Shown here piece after piece: positions 7,914-17,064 of a stretch of DNA of 51,739 bases (positions are counted from its first letter, which is position 1; every line of letters begins with the position of its first letter). The translations under genes were made by a program, and so were the position numbers. The notes below the pieces were generated by a model. The model saw only the letters and a list, made by a program, of their open reading frames with translations. It had not been told where the DNA came from and ran no database searches. The stretch covers positions 1 to 51,739 of the forward strand of contig JAIBBK010000104.1 in assembly GCA_019694675.1 (NCBI GenBank). The letters are read 5' to 3'. This DNA is from Ignavibacteria bacterium (GTDB lineage: Bacteria; Bacteroidota; Ignavibacteria; Tepidaquicellales; Tepidaquicellaceae).

Positions 7914-8600
7914 TTACATTCTCGGCAACTTCGTTTTCTTTGTTCCTCCGAACTTGAATGTAAGGCCTCCTCCTACTCCGAACTGGAACATTGAAGATTC
8001 AGGTGCAACTCCTGCGCTTACTCCGCCGGTGCCCACATAGAATCCGCCGCCGAAATCCTGAGCGCCTGAAACGAGCTGTCCCATAAGCTTAAGTCCCACA
8101 CTATTGGAGAACCAGATGTTGGTTCCGGCCCTGAAGCCGTATGAGAATGCAGTTTCAGAAGAACTTGCGCCGGGTTTTGCATCCTTGTTCTCAAAGATCC
8201 CCAACCCGAGCATAACACTTCCGAACAGCTCAAGCGGTGAATTAGGTATGGGTGTGTACCCGTTTCCGGAGAGCATTATGAAATTCAGGCCCGTTCCGTA
8301 AGACTCTGTTGTGTCCCTGTTATTTACACCGTACTTGTAATTGATCTCAAAGTCGGTGTCCTCTCTCATGTACAGGACTTCGATCCCGTAATTTCTCTGA
8401 AGCACATACTCAACACCGCCTCCCCAGATAAACGGCCCTTTGAGTGTTCCGGAATAGAACGTACCGTTTGATGTTGTAAGTTCGATGTCATCATCAAACC
8501 CGTAACCGAAGTAGGTGTTTACTCTCCATTGTGCCTGTGCCGAACTTCCTGCAATTGAAAGGCCAATGAGCAGCAGAAAAAGTGTAAATGTTCTTTTCAT
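7914..8600 (-). CDS. Small outer-membrane beta-barrel protein (tandem paralogue 2)
   Basis: A 228-residue predicted outer-membrane barrel. The ATG at 8600 is chosen because it gives the signal peptide MKRTFTLFLLLIGLSIAG ending SSAQAQ; the longer frame to 8708 would overlap the DUF1622 gene. Mature residues begin QWRVNTYFGYGFDDDIEL, closely matching QWRGNVYGVYGFDDKIEA of paralogue 1, and similarity runs through to the C-terminus. Unlike paralogue 1 it ends with a short basic tail (GGTKKTKLPRM) after the final strand. The 211-base spacer between the two genes and the terminator inside it suggest they can be transcribed separately. The role is unknown. Confidence 0.65.
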   Translation of the reverse strand: MKRTFTLFLLLIGLSIAGSSAQAQWRVNTYFGYGFDDDIELTTSNGTFYSGTLKGPFIWGGGVEYVLQRNYGIEVLYMREDTDFEINYKYGVNNRDTTESYGTGLNFIMLSGNGYTPIPNSPLELFGSVMLGLGIFENKDAKPGASSSETAFSYGFRAGTNIWFSNSVGLKLMGQLVSGAQDFGGGFYVGTGGVSAGVAPESSMFQFGVGGGLTFKFGGTKKTKLPRM

Positions 8601-8671
8601 TTTTTTGGTTGTTTGATTTGTTCGCGCAGATTGATTCAATATGTATGTATTGGTTTCTATTATCAATTGAG

Positions 8672-9031
8672 TTACTCCGTCGCTCCGGCGCTCTTCTGCC
8701 ACGGCCACCTTCCTTCAGTTTCGAGTGTAAGTGTCCAGCTTAGAAATGTCCGGATTATTATCAGCAATGCAAGGATCAGCGTGGCTTCAAGTGTTGGCTT
8801 GACAATGACAGTCCTTATAATGTCTGCCGCCACAAGAAACTCAAGCCCGGTCTGCAGAACTTTTGCTATCATTATCTTGTACTTCTGATAAACGGTAATG
8901 TCGCGCTTTGTGATGTTCACTACACTGCCGAAAAGAGCATAGATAAACACTAGCCCGATGAGAATCACGGCAACCAGTTCAATTCCCCTGGCCACATTCT
9001 CCACAAAAGACACAAAGAATTCTTCGAACAT
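8672..9031 (-). CDS. DUF1622 family membrane protein
   Basis: A small inner-membrane protein of 119 residues if started at ATG 9031 (MFEEFFVSFVENVARGIE). An in-frame ATG at 9097 would add 22 polar residues ahead of it. Three hydrophobic segments are visible: ELVAVILIGLVFIYALFG, a shorter one around LEFLVAADIIRTVIV, and TLEATLILALLIIIRTFLSW. The end ETEGRWPWQK is typical of the DUF1622 family, which is widespread and of unknown function. It lies alone on the minus strand between the barrel pair and the sulfotransferase. Confidence 0.75.
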   Translation of the reverse strand: MFEEFFVSFVENVARGIELVAVILIGLVFIYALFGSVVNITKRDITVYQKYKIMIAKVLQTGLEFLVAADIIRTVIVKPTLEATLILALLIIIRTFLSWTLTLETEGRWPWQKSAGATE

Positions 9032-9096
9032 TGTTATAGTTGATGTGATGTATGAACACAGCTCCGCCTCATTACAGGAGTCGCCATTTTGAAACA

Positions 9097-9127
9097 AGCC
9101 GGCTGCCGGCTGTTCACTGATGCCGGC
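9097..9127. promoter_or_regulatory. GC-rich palindrome upstream of the DUF1622 gene
   Basis: AGCCGGC-T-GCCGGCT (9097-9111) is a perfect 7-1-7 inverted repeat. A further GCCGGC occurs at 9122-9127, so the hexamer appears three times in 30 bases. A one-base loop makes an RNA hairpin unlikely, so a protein binding site is the better guess. The role is not established. Confidence 0.3.
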
Positions 9128-9278
9128 AAATTAGCAAATACGGATTTAGATTCTAAGACAATAGTTACATGCATCTGGAAAAATTGTTTCGATTGTGAAT
9201 GCCGTTTAGGAACAGAACTTCTCTTTCCCGCCGAAAACTCTTTCTGAGTCAGTCAAAGTCAGTTATCCTTCAGCCTGC

Positions 9279-11060
9279 TCACTTCAGAAGTATCATCTTG
9301 CCCGTATGAGTGATCCCCTCAGATTCCAGCACATAAAAATAAAGTCCCGAGGTAAGGTCATTTGAACTGAACGGGACTCTGTAGTTTCCGGGGGTCATAG
9401 TTTCATTTGAGACCAGTTCGCGCACTTCCCTTCCGAGCATGTCATAGACCTTGAGATTCACAACTGACCTGCTCTTTAGGGAATATCGTATTACAGTATT
9501 TCCGTTGAACGGATTCGGGTAGTTGTAAATCAGTCCGAACTCTTCTGCGGATTCCGCAACGCCGACCGGCTTCACGTTCCAGTCTTCCTTCACCACCCTG
9601 TAGCTGTATATCAGATTTTCAAGACTGAACTCGTAAGCCTTTTCTCCCGATGGCGTCACTTCCGTGTAAGTTATATTGCTGAATCCCCACGATATGCTTG
9701 TATTTCCGTTCGGAAGCCTTTCCACATAACCCATCGCAAACGAATAGATCGGCGGATCATTCCTGTATTCCCACACGCGCGTGCATGTTCTTGTCGTTTC
9801 ATTTATGCTGTATTCAACTGCTCTTGAGACTTTAGGATTGTGGAAGTTTCCGTTGTCAAACAGTGTGTATGTTCCGGCGGCAGTTCTTCTTATCGCATGC
9901 TGATAAGAGAATTTCATCGTGTCATTAAGAAAAGTGAACTGGTTGTTCTTCCCGCCAAGCCTCCAGATCTTCTCTCCGGTTATCCTGTTTATTTTTGTCA
10001 CCTCCGACATATTTCTGCTTGACAGCAGAAGGTTGCCGTCATAGTCTGTCTCTATCGCGTTACCGTGGCAATAGTCGATCACTCCAAGGCTGAGGTTCAC
10101 GCTGTCGGCGTCAGTGATCTCAAAATGGTCCCAGCTTCTCCACTGGAATACGGCATTACGGGCGGGATCTATCTCCTGAATCACCAGTCCGGTAACCAGC
10201 GCATTCTTCTGCCCTCCCGGCACAATCTTGCTCATGTCTATCTCTTTCACATCGTAACTCATGATGATGTAGTTGCCGTTTGGAAGCACAAGCAGTTCGT
10301 GAAGATCTGTTTCATAGCCGTTGACCGTGTAGAATGAATCCGTGATGTTATAAGCGGAGTCCATTCCAAAATACATCTGCTCCTGATTTCTGAAAAACGT
10401 AAGCAGCCCGGTTTCCTGCAGGCGGAAATCATAGCATGGAGATGACATCTGCCCCGCAAAAAGATACTGACCGGACGGCTTCATCGCAGCTATGTATGGA
10501 TTCAGAGGAAAATTGCCAAAGAAGATCGTTCCGGGTGCGGGATTGGAATTGACATGTACGGTTACCAGCGGCTCGGTTGCAGGGAGATACGAATATCCCC
10601 TTGTGTGATGTTCTTCGTTTCCGAAACCATCTCCAAACTCAGCCTTGCGTATCTCCATCAGCGTCTTCTTCTTTTCTTCATCAGTCAGGGGATTCTCATC
10701 TGCAGTGAATTCAAGTGTATGCAGTGTTTCTCTGCTGAATTTATCTGACATGGTCACTGTCACAACTTCACCGCGCCTGAAGTCCTTTGAAGGATCAAGA
10801 AGAAGCAGATTTCCGTCTTCCGGAAATACTACAGTCCAGGGAATTACACCGCTCAGGGATCCCCGGACAGTGATATCAGATTCATCAAGAATGAGCCGGG
10901 CATCTGAATCAAACCTTATAAGAATATTCTCTCCGGAATTTACAAGTTCTGCTCCCTGCCGTGGAGATGTGTAAACCACTTTGGGCCCCGCCATCGAAAC
11001 AGCATCTGCAAAGACGGAAATCGCAAATAATAAAAGGAAGATTGTAACCGGTTTCTTCAT
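9279..11060 (-). CDS. Aryl-sulfate sulfotransferase with T9SS type A sorting domain
   Basis: Transfers sulfate from one phenolic ester to another phenol without PAPS. The 593-residue protein has a signal peptide (MKKPVTIFLLLFAISVFADA), an immunoglobulin-like N-domain (about 25-125), a beta-propeller of the arylsulfotransferase family (about 150-490) and a C-terminal sorting domain from YNYPNPFNGNTVIRYSL to the end. His254 (DLHELL), His332 (DYCHGN), Arg349 (SSRN) and His388 (YQHAIRR) fall in the order and contexts of the E. coli ASST active site (His252, His356, Arg374, His436), where His436 is sulfated. The tail implies export through the outer membrane by T9SS, so it should act on the cell surface rather than in the periplasm. 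It lies upstream on the same strand as the sulfatase/FGE genes. Confidence 0.85.
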   Translation of the reverse strand: MKKPVTIFLLLFAISVFADAVSMAGPKVVYTSPRQGAELVNSGENILIRFDSDARLILDESDITVRGSLSGVIPWTVVFPEDGNLLLLDPSKDFRRGEVVTVTMSDKFSRETLHTLEFTADENPLTDEEKKKTLMEIRKAEFGDGFGNEEHHTRGYSYLPATEPLVTVHVNSNPAPGTIFFGNFPLNPYIAAMKPSGQYLFAGQMSSPCYDFRLQETGLLTFFRNQEQMYFGMDSAYNITDSFYTVNGYETDLHELLVLPNGNYIIMSYDVKEIDMSKIVPGGQKNALVTGLVIQEIDPARNAVFQWRSWDHFEITDADSVNLSLGVIDYCHGNAIETDYDGNLLLSSRNMSEVTKINRITGEKIWRLGGKNNQFTFLNDTMKFSYQHAIRRTAAGTYTLFDNGNFHNPKVSRAVEYSINETTRTCTRVWEYRNDPPIYSFAMGYVERLPNGNTSISWGFSNITYTEVTPSGEKAYEFSLENLIYSYRVVKEDWNVKPVGVAESAEEFGLIYNYPNPFNGNTVIRYSLKSRSVVNLKVYDMLGREVRELVSNETMTPGNYRVPFSSNDLTSGLYFYVLESEGITHTGKMILLK

Positions 11061-11406
11061 TCTTCAAATTCAGATTAAGTTTACAGGGCGCAATTTCAAT
11101 CATGAAAAAATGTACCCTAGCATTCCTTCAGGCACCGGGATGATTTGAAACTGCATTTTGAATGTGCTCAATATAGCCATTAAGGAAGTTAAGATAAATC
11201 CCGGCAGTTTTGAGAGGAATCCCGGATTTCAATATATCATGGAAATGAATGAGGAATGGAGTTTGAGGGGACCTTAAAGTCAAACCGGGTTCCTGGAATT
11301 CATTGCCGTTCCCTGTTTATTTGACTTCAATATCTTCGCCTTAATCTTTAATTTACATTTTTATGAAACAATCACTGAACCAAACAAATAAACCCGCAAT
11401 AATATT
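11061..11406. promoter_or_regulatory. Divergent intergenic region before korA, with a candidate promoter
   Basis: This 346-base spacer separates the sulfotransferase (minus) from korA (plus) and contains no convincing gene. A candidate promoter for korA is TTG at 11321-11323 followed, 18 bases on, by TAATCTTT (11342-11349), close to the Bacteroidota TTG-N(17-20)-TAnnTTTG pattern. An ATG at 11362 opens only a 15-codon frame that ends just before korA. No operator or RNA fold was recognised. Confidence 0.35.
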
Positions 11407-13266
11407 TTGAAGACCATTGAAGAAGTAATTGAAGCCGAGAGTATGGTGGTCCGCTTCTCCGGAGACTCCGGAGACGGCATGCAGTTAACGGGAATGCAGT
11501 TCACGGACACAGCGGCTTTTCTTGGAAAAGACCTTGCAACGTTTCCGGAATTTCCGGCAGAGATCAGAGCTCCGGCAGGCACACTCGCCGGCGTTTCAGG
11601 ATTTCAGGTGCATTTCGGAAGCAAAGACATATACACTCCGGGCGATGAATATGATGTACTTGTGGCAATGAATGCCGCCGCCCTGAAAGCCGACCTTAAG
11701 AATCTGAAGAAGGGCGGGATCATAATTACAAACACCGCGGGATTTGACTCGAGGAATCTGCGGCTCGCTGAATATCCGGAAGGCGTCAATCCTCTCGAAG
11801 ACAATTCTCTTGATAACTACATCGTTTACAAGGTCAATGTTTCGAACCTCGTGAAGGAAGCACTGTCAGGTATGGGCCTGAGCAACAAAGAACTTGAGAG
11901 ATCTAAGAACATGTTCGTGCTCGGAATGCTCTACTGGATCTTTGACCAGTCACCCGAGTACACTATAAGTTTCATACAGGAAAAGTTCTCCAAGAGTCAG
12001 TCAATTGCAGACGCCAACATAAAGGCTCTCAAGGCCGGATGGAACTACGGAGACACTACTGAGATCTTCAACACTCGATTCAAGATCAGCACTTCCAAGC
12101 TTCCGGCGGGAACATACAGAAACATCACCGGAAACAATGCGGCAGTGATAGCGCTGATAGCTGCCGCAGAGAAGTCGGGCACTCCCCTCTTCCTCGGTTC
12201 ATATCCGATCACTCCTGCATCCGACATACTTCATGAGCTCTCAAGGTACAAGCACATGAATGTAAGGACGTTTCAGGCCGAAGACGAGATCGCAGGCATA
12301 TGCTCCGCTATTGGCGCATCATACGGCGGGTCGCTTGGAGTTACAACCACTTCCGGCCCGGGCATGTCACTGAAGGCGGAAGCAATGGGACTGGCGGTAA
12401 TGCTCGAGATCCCGCTTGTGATCATAAACATTCAGAGAGGCGGTCCTTCAACAGGGCTTCCGACAAAGACGGAACAGTCAGACCTCATGCAGGCTCTTTA
12501 CGGCAGGCACGGCGAAGCTCCTTTGCCGGTGGTCGCTGCAGCTTCTCCTGCAGATTGTTTCGAGGCGGTGTATGATGCCTGCAAGATCGCCATAGAGCAC
12601 ATGACACCCGTGATCGTATTGAGTGACGGTTACATTGCCAACGGCTCCGAACCCTGGAAGTTTCCTTCAGAGGATCAGCTTCAGCCGATCAGAGCTGAGT
12701 TTGTTGACAAGCCAAATTCCGAAGAAGGTATCTTCTTCCCTTACAGAAGAGATGAGAATTATGTGAGGCCGAGAGTGAAGCCGGGAACACCCGGGCTTGA
12801 ACACAGAATCGGCGGACTTGAAAAGGCAAATGAAACCGGAAACATATCTTACGACCCGAACAATCACGAACTTATGGTCAAGCTCAGAGCCGCGAAGATC
12901 AAGGCGGTGGAGAATTTCATCCCTGAGCAGAAGCTTGACTCAGGCAATGAGAATGCAAAGGTGCTGGTGCTTACATGGGGCTCAACTTACGGTTCGGCGA
13001 AAGCGGCAATGATGGAACTCCTTGAAGAAGGCAGTGATGTTGCACACGTGCATCTCAGATTCCTTAATCCGCTTCCAAAGAATCTCGGGCAGCTTCTTCA
13101 GAATCACAAATACGTTCTGATTCCGGAAATAAATGACGGGCAACTTATAAGAGTCATCCGCGACAGGTTCCTAATTGATGCGGTCGGGCTCAGCAAGATC
13201 AAAGGTTTGCCGTTCACAACTTCAGAGATCAAGAACAAGGTAACCGAACTTTTAAACAGCCAATAA
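11407..13266 (+). CDS. korA: 2-oxoacid:ferredoxin oxidoreductase, fused gamma-alpha subunit
   Basis: Together with the next gene this forms a 2-oxoacid (probably 2-oxoglutarate):ferredoxin oxidoreductase, which makes or uses acyl-CoA, CO2 and reduced ferredoxin. The 619 residues hold a gamma domain first (FSGDSGDGMQLTGMQFTDTA, then IRAPAGTLAGVSGFQVHFGS, to about 190) and an alpha domain after it, with SYPITPASDILHELS, FQAEDEIAGICSAIGASYGG and TTSGPGMSLKAEA. This gamma-alpha fusion is the KorA/OorA arrangement. The only start fitting the full domain is TTG at 11407; an ATG at 11443 is an alternative that would trim 12 residues. Six bases separate it from korB. It may serve an oxidative or reductive TCA cycle; which one cannot be told here. 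Confidence 0.9.
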   Translation: MKTIEEVIEAESMVVRFSGDSGDGMQLTGMQFTDTAAFLGKDLATFPEFPAEIRAPAGTLAGVSGFQVHFGSKDIYTPGDEYDVLVAMNAAALKADLKNLKKGGIIITNTAGFDSRNLRLAEYPEGVNPLEDNSLDNYIVYKVNVSNLVKEALSGMGLSNKELERSKNMFVLGMLYWIFDQSPEYTISFIQEKFSKSQSIADANIKALKAGWNYGDTTEIFNTRFKISTSKLPAGTYRNITGNNAAVIALIAAAEKSGTPLFLGSYPITPASDILHELSRYKHMNVRTFQAEDEIAGICSAIGASYGGSLGVTTTSGPGMSLKAEAMGLAVMLEIPLVIINIQRGGPSTGLPTKTEQSDLMQALYGRHGEAPLPVVAAASPADCFEAVYDACKIAIEHMTPVIVLSDGYIANGSEPWKFPSEDQLQPIRAEFVDKPNSEEGIFFPYRRDENYVRPRVKPGTPGLEHRIGGLEKANETGNISYDPNNHELMVKLRAAKIKAVENFIPEQKLDSGNENAKVLVLTWGSTYGSAKAAMMELLEEGSDVAHVHLRFLNPLPKNLGQLLQNHKYVLIPEINDGQLIRVIRDRFLIDAVGLSKIKGLPFTTSEIKNKVTELLNSQ

Positions 13267-13272
13267 CACACA

Positions 13273-14319
13273 ATGTCAGACACAATAACAGCACCCGCTG
13301 CACCGAAGCTCACAAGCAAAGACTTTGCACCTGACCAGGATGTTAAATGGTGTCCGGGATGCGGAGACTATTCCATTCTCAAACAGGTTCAGACGATCTT
13401 CCCTGACCTGGGGGACAAAAAAGAGGACTTTGTATTCATATCCGGAATCGGATGTTCTTCGAGGTTCACTTATTACATGGACACCTACGGCATGCACTCA
13501 ATTCACGGTAGGGCGACAGCCATTGCTTCCGGACTGAAAGCCGCAAGGCCCGATCTGAACGTGTGGGTTGTTACCGGCGACGGAGACGCGATGTCCATCG
13601 GCGGGAATCATTTCATTCATTTGCTGAGAAAGAACTTCGACATCAAAGTGCTTCTCTTCAACAATCAGATCTACGGACTTACAAAGGGACAGTACTCACC
13701 CACTTCCGAAACAGGGATCGTAACGAAGTCCACTCCCTTCGGATCAATTGAAGAACCCTTCAACACTGCGGAACTTGCTCTCGGAGCAAAAGCGACATTT
13801 GTTTCGAGGACGCTCGACAGGGACCCGAAGCATCAGCAGGCAGTCCTCCGAAGAGCCGCAGGGCATAAGGGCACTGCATTCGTGGAGATCTACCAGAACT
13901 GCCCGGTCTTCAATGACGGCGCGTTCTTTCTATTCACCGAAAAGGAAAGCAAGAAGGAAGAAGCCTTGTTTGTTGAAGACGGCAAGCCGCTCGTGTTCGG
14001 TGAAAATGCAAACAAAGGTATCAAACTGGACGGCTTCAGGCCCGTAGTAGTGGATCTCAGTGCAAACGGAAATTCCGTGAATGAACTGTGGATACATGAT
14101 GAAAAGGATAAGGTCAAAGCCGGCATTCTGGCCGCTTTTTCGGATCTGAATCATCACGGCCATGTTCATCTGCCGCGCCCTTTCGGAGTGCTTTATTCAA
14201 TTCAAAGGCCAACGTATGAAGAGCAGATGGCAAAGCAGATAGAACTTGTTACTGAGAGAAAAGGCAAACAGCCGCTCAATGAGATCCTCTCGGGAGATAA
14301 GACCTGGGAGATTGCATAG
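13273..14319 (+). CDS. korB: 2-oxoacid:ferredoxin oxidoreductase, beta (TPP-binding) subunit
   Basis: The catalytic partner of korA, 348 residues. It begins with the C27-P-G-C30-G motif (WCPGCGDYS) and has the thiamine diphosphate site [20 protein letters not shown] followed by [19 protein letters not shown]. These are diagnostic for beta subunits of the OFOR superfamily. It lacks the four-cysteine iron-sulfur insert of pyruvate synthase delta domains, so electrons probably go directly to an external ferredoxin. The C-terminal part from about 230 ([20 protein letters not shown]) is the extended form found in Bacteroidota and Actinobacteria KorB. It starts at ATG 13273, six bases after korA, and is followed by a hairpin at 14343. 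Confidence 0.9.
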   Translation: MSDTITAPAAPKLTSKDFAPDQDVKWCPGCGDYSILKQVQTIFPDLGDKKEDFVFISGIGCSSRFTYYMDTYGMHSIHGRATAIASGLKAARPDLNVWVVTGDGDAMSIGGNHFIHLLRKNFDIKVLLFNNQIYGLTKGQYSPTSETGIVTKSTPFGSIEEPFNTAELALGAKATFVSRTLDRDPKHQQAVLRRAAGHKGTAFVEIYQNCPVFNDGAFFLFTEKESKKEEALFVEDGKPLVFGENANKGIKLDGFRPVVVDLSANGNSVNELWIHDEKDKVKAGILAAFSDLNHHGHVHLPRPFGVLYSIQRPTYEEQMAKQIELVTERKGKQPLNEILSGDKTWEIA

Positions 14320-14342
14320 TTTTCAGGATGTGAGTTCACAGC

Positions 14343-14371
14343 GCCCGGCTTGAGAGTTAGAACAGCCGGGC
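14343..14371 (+). terminator. Hairpin after korB, probable terminator
   Basis: GCCCGGCT (14343-14350) pairs with AGCCGGGC (14364-14371) with a 13-base loop, 24 bases past the korB stop. The downstream sequence is only moderately T-rich, so termination may be partial. Confidence 0.5.
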
Positions 14372-14469
14372 GAATCAATTCCTCTTCCAAATGAATCCCA
14401 AGTTTCTGTTCCGGACCTCTGGCCCTGAGCGATCCTGTTATTTTTCATATCAGAAGTAAATCCTTCTCA

Positions 14470-15174
14470 ATGACGAAACACATTCCCGAAGCAACCAAAG
14501 TATCTTCCGAAAAGAGCTTTGACAAACTCAAGGATCTTGCAGAGGAGGGTCACGAGAAAAAGAACGGAAGATTGAACGACACTATTGCGGCAATTCTCCT
14601 GTCGCTTGCGGCAATTGCTTCAGCATGGTGCAGTTATCAGTCATCAATATGGGATGGAATCTCCTCACGTTTCGCAAATGAAGCGGGGCAATATGAAGTG
14701 ATCGCGACCGAGCATTCTCTCGAGGATTCACAGAAACGGATGGCAGATGCGGGAATTGTGACACGATATATGGAATACCTGAGCAGCGGCAAACAAGAAT
14801 ACGCGCAGTTCATGCTTAGAACAGCAGATGATAATCTGCGGACGGCAATTGAAGAATGGTTGAAGCTCGATCCGGTAAACAATTCCACTGTTCTGCATTC
14901 ACCCTTGCTGATGAAATCTTACAAGAGGCCTTACCTGGACAGCGCTGTTACATTCCGGGAACAGTCATCGAAGAAGAATGAAGACGCACATGAAGCAGAT
15001 GATATTTCCGACAGGTATCTTCTATTGTCTGTTGCACTTGCCGTTGCATTGTTCTTTGCAGGCATGTCGGGAACGTTCCGGCACAGGCGGTTGCAGTTTG
15101 TCAGCATTCTGATTTCTGCTGTCATCTTTATATCCGTACTGATCGGGATCATCCGTCAGCCGGTTGGAAGCTGA
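14470..15174 (+). CDS. DUF4337-like membrane protein
   Basis: A 234-residue inner-membrane protein. A charged cytoplasmic N-terminus of about 37 residues (many Lys and Glu) precedes a first membrane segment TIAAILLSLAAIASAWCSYQ. A soluble loop of about 120 residues follows, predicted helical, with SSRFANEAGQYEVIATEHS. Two closing membrane segments come last (LLLSVALAVALFFAGMSGTF and VSILISAVIFISVLIGII). The layout and the ASAWCSYQSSIWDG block resemble the DUF4337 family, which has no known role. The start is ATG 14470. It is separated from korB by a hairpin and so is probably its own unit. Confidence 0.55.
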   Translation: MTKHIPEATKVSSEKSFDKLKDLAEEGHEKKNGRLNDTIAAILLSLAAIASAWCSYQSSIWDGISSRFANEAGQYEVIATEHSLEDSQKRMADAGIVTRYMEYLSSGKQEYAQFMLRTADDNLRTAIEEWLKLDPVNNSTVLHSPLLMKSYKRPYLDSAVTFREQSSKKNEDAHEADDISDRYLLLSVALAVALFFAGMSGTFRHRRLQFVSILISAVIFISVLIGIIRQPVGS

Positions 15175-15203
15175 AGCAATGATGGCACTAACTGATCAGG
15201 AGA

Positions 15204-15220
15204 AACCGGTTATGCCGGTT
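15204..15220 (+). terminator. Small hairpin after the DUF4337-like gene
   Basis: AACCGG (15204-15209) and CCGGTT (15215-15220) form a 6-bp stem with loop TTATG, 30 bases past the stop. A short T-run (GTTTTC) follows after eight bases. It is a weak terminator at best. Confidence 0.3.
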
Positions 15221-15350
15221 CAGGAGTGTTTTCAGACTGTCTGTTTTTGATTTAAAAGTCTTAACATTTAGGCTATTCCGGATGAAATTACCGGTTCCGA
15301 GATTCTGAAGTATTGTCAGATATTCTTTCGAACAATAATCCACATCAAAC

Positions 15351-17060
15351 ATGATTGGAAGATCAGCAGTAATTCTGATGTTGTTGGCTCTTTTTGTTAT
15401 TCCCCAGTCAGGTAGCCTTGCAGTAACACCTTTGCATGAGTCGGGAAAGCTGACACTTAGGGGAATGACTGAGACGATTAAACGAGCGGAGAACAACGGC
15501 AGGTTCAGGCTCAGACTTAACGATGAGAACAGATCTGTGCTGAATCTAAGTTATTCAAGTCGATCGAACAGGCTTAGGTCCGCGGAGATCTCCGGCTTAA
15601 GGAAGAACAGCTTATACAGGATCGCCGATCTGAAGGCGGAAGTTTCCGATTTGAAGCTCAGCCACATACCGGAAAATCAGAGCAGTGGTCCAAAAAGATA
15701 TGTGCCATGGGAATCCTCGAGACACTTTGCCCTTGCCGTTGGTGAAGGCGCAATGTTCAATATCTTTGTCCCCTGGGCCTTGGCAAGATGGGGCAGGGAT
15801 TGGGAGAACTCAACTGAAGAGAGATGGCCGTTCATAGGATTTCAGTCGATCTGGTCCAACCTTCAAAAAGGATGGAACTATGACGGCGACAACTTTCTGA
15901 CCAACCTGTTCTCACATCCCTACGGTGGGAATCTATTCTATAACAGCGGCAGGTCAAATGGTTACAACTTCTGGGAATCCTCGGCATTTGCACTGGCAGG
16001 CAGTTACATCTGGGAGACATTTATGGAAACGAATCAGCCGGCAATAAACGACTGGGTGAACACGGGAATGAACGGAGCCGCATTCGGAGAAGTATTGTAC
16101 AGACTTTCAACTCTGGTGACGGACAATACTGCAAGAGGTTCACACAGAGTCTGGACTGAGATTGCCGGCGGCATAATCAATCCCGTCAGATTATTTACAA
16201 GGCTTGTAACAGGCGAGGCATCAAGGGTCTTTGAGAATCCCTCATGGCGAAAGCCCGAAAAGCTGAACATCAGTCTGAATGCAGGTACAAGAGTACTATT
16301 TGAAGAAGACAGAGTTCACAACCCGGATTCAAAAGAACTGCAGGGGATCTTTGAACTTGCCATAAATTACGGCAACCCGCACATGCTTGAACACGCAACA
16401 CCTTTCTCGCACTTCTATTACAATATTGCAGTTGCATCTTCATACCCGAGCCTTACTTCCATGAATGTAGCCGGAAGTCTGTTTGCATTTGAGCTGACAA
16501 ACAATGAAAACACAAAACACAGTCTTGAAGCAACTCTGAATTACAATTACATAAACAATCCCGGCTTTCTATACGGCAATGCAGCCGTAATGGAGAATTT
16601 GAATTCTTACTTCAAGGTGAAGGGTGATGATGCAGTCAGGACAAGGCTTGGAATCAAACTGATCCCTATGGGCGGTACACCCAACGACTATTTCTATGAC
16701 TCAATTGACGGAAGGACTTATGATTTCGGACAGGGACTCGGCTGGCTTGGATCGCTGTCATACTACGACGGCAACTGGGAGATCTTCAATGTCAGTTACG
16801 GCATGGACTTCATCTGGACACAAAGCCAACCCTCTTATTCAAAACACTTGCTGCATGCCGGCTCTATAACCCTGCAGCTTCCGCTCCGCGAATACATGGT
16901 AGTAGGTGTCGGTGCTGGGTATTACAAAAGGAAAAGCTACTACTTCTACCCTGAAGGGTACTTTGGATACAACATGCCCGGAATGCCGGAAACAAATGCC
17001 CCCGATGTGAGTTACCAGACTCCTATATTGAGGGTCTTCTTTAAAACCAGAATTCTTTGA
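15351..17060 (+). CDS. DUF3943 domain-containing outer-membrane-associated protein
   Basis: A 569-residue exported protein. The N-terminus MIGRSAVILMLLALFVIPQS is a signal peptide. Between about residues 120 and 290 lies a DUF3943-type region: a 'PWESSRHFALAVGEGAMFNIF' opening, then GDNFLTNLFSHPYGGNLFYN, ESSAFALAGSYIWETFMETN and the ending AGGIINPVRLFTR. The rest is a series of aromatic-rich beta strands ending in RVFFKTRIL, suggesting a C-terminal barrel. DUF3943 proteins are often next to small barrels, as here: the next gene starts five bases after this stop. Function is unknown; a role in the envelope is the only safe inference. Confidence 0.65.
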   Translation: MIGRSAVILMLLALFVIPQSGSLAVTPLHESGKLTLRGMTETIKRAENNGRFRLRLNDENRSVLNLSYSSRSNRLRSAEISGLRKNSLYRIADLKAEVSDLKLSHIPENQSSGPKRYVPWESSRHFALAVGEGAMFNIFVPWALARWGRDWENSTEERWPFIGFQSIWSNLQKGWNYDGDNFLTNLFSHPYGGNLFYNSGRSNGYNFWESSAFALAGSYIWETFMETNQPAINDWVNTGMNGAAFGEVLYRLSTLVTDNTARGSHRVWTEIAGGIINPVRLFTRLVTGEASRVFENPSWRKPEKLNISLNAGTRVLFEEDRVHNPDSKELQGIFELAINYGNPHMLEHATPFSHFYYNIAVASSYPSLTSMNVAGSLFAFELTNNENTKHSLEATLNYNYINNPGFLYGNAAVMENLNSYFKVKGDDAVRTRLGIKLIPMGGTPNDYFYDSIDGRTYDFGQGLGWLGSLSYYDGNWEIFNVSYGMDFIWTQSQPSYSKHLLHAGSITLQLPLREYMVVGVGAGYYKRKSYYFYPEGYFGYNMPGMPETNAPDVSYQTPILRVFFKTRIL

Positions 17061-17064
17061 AGAC

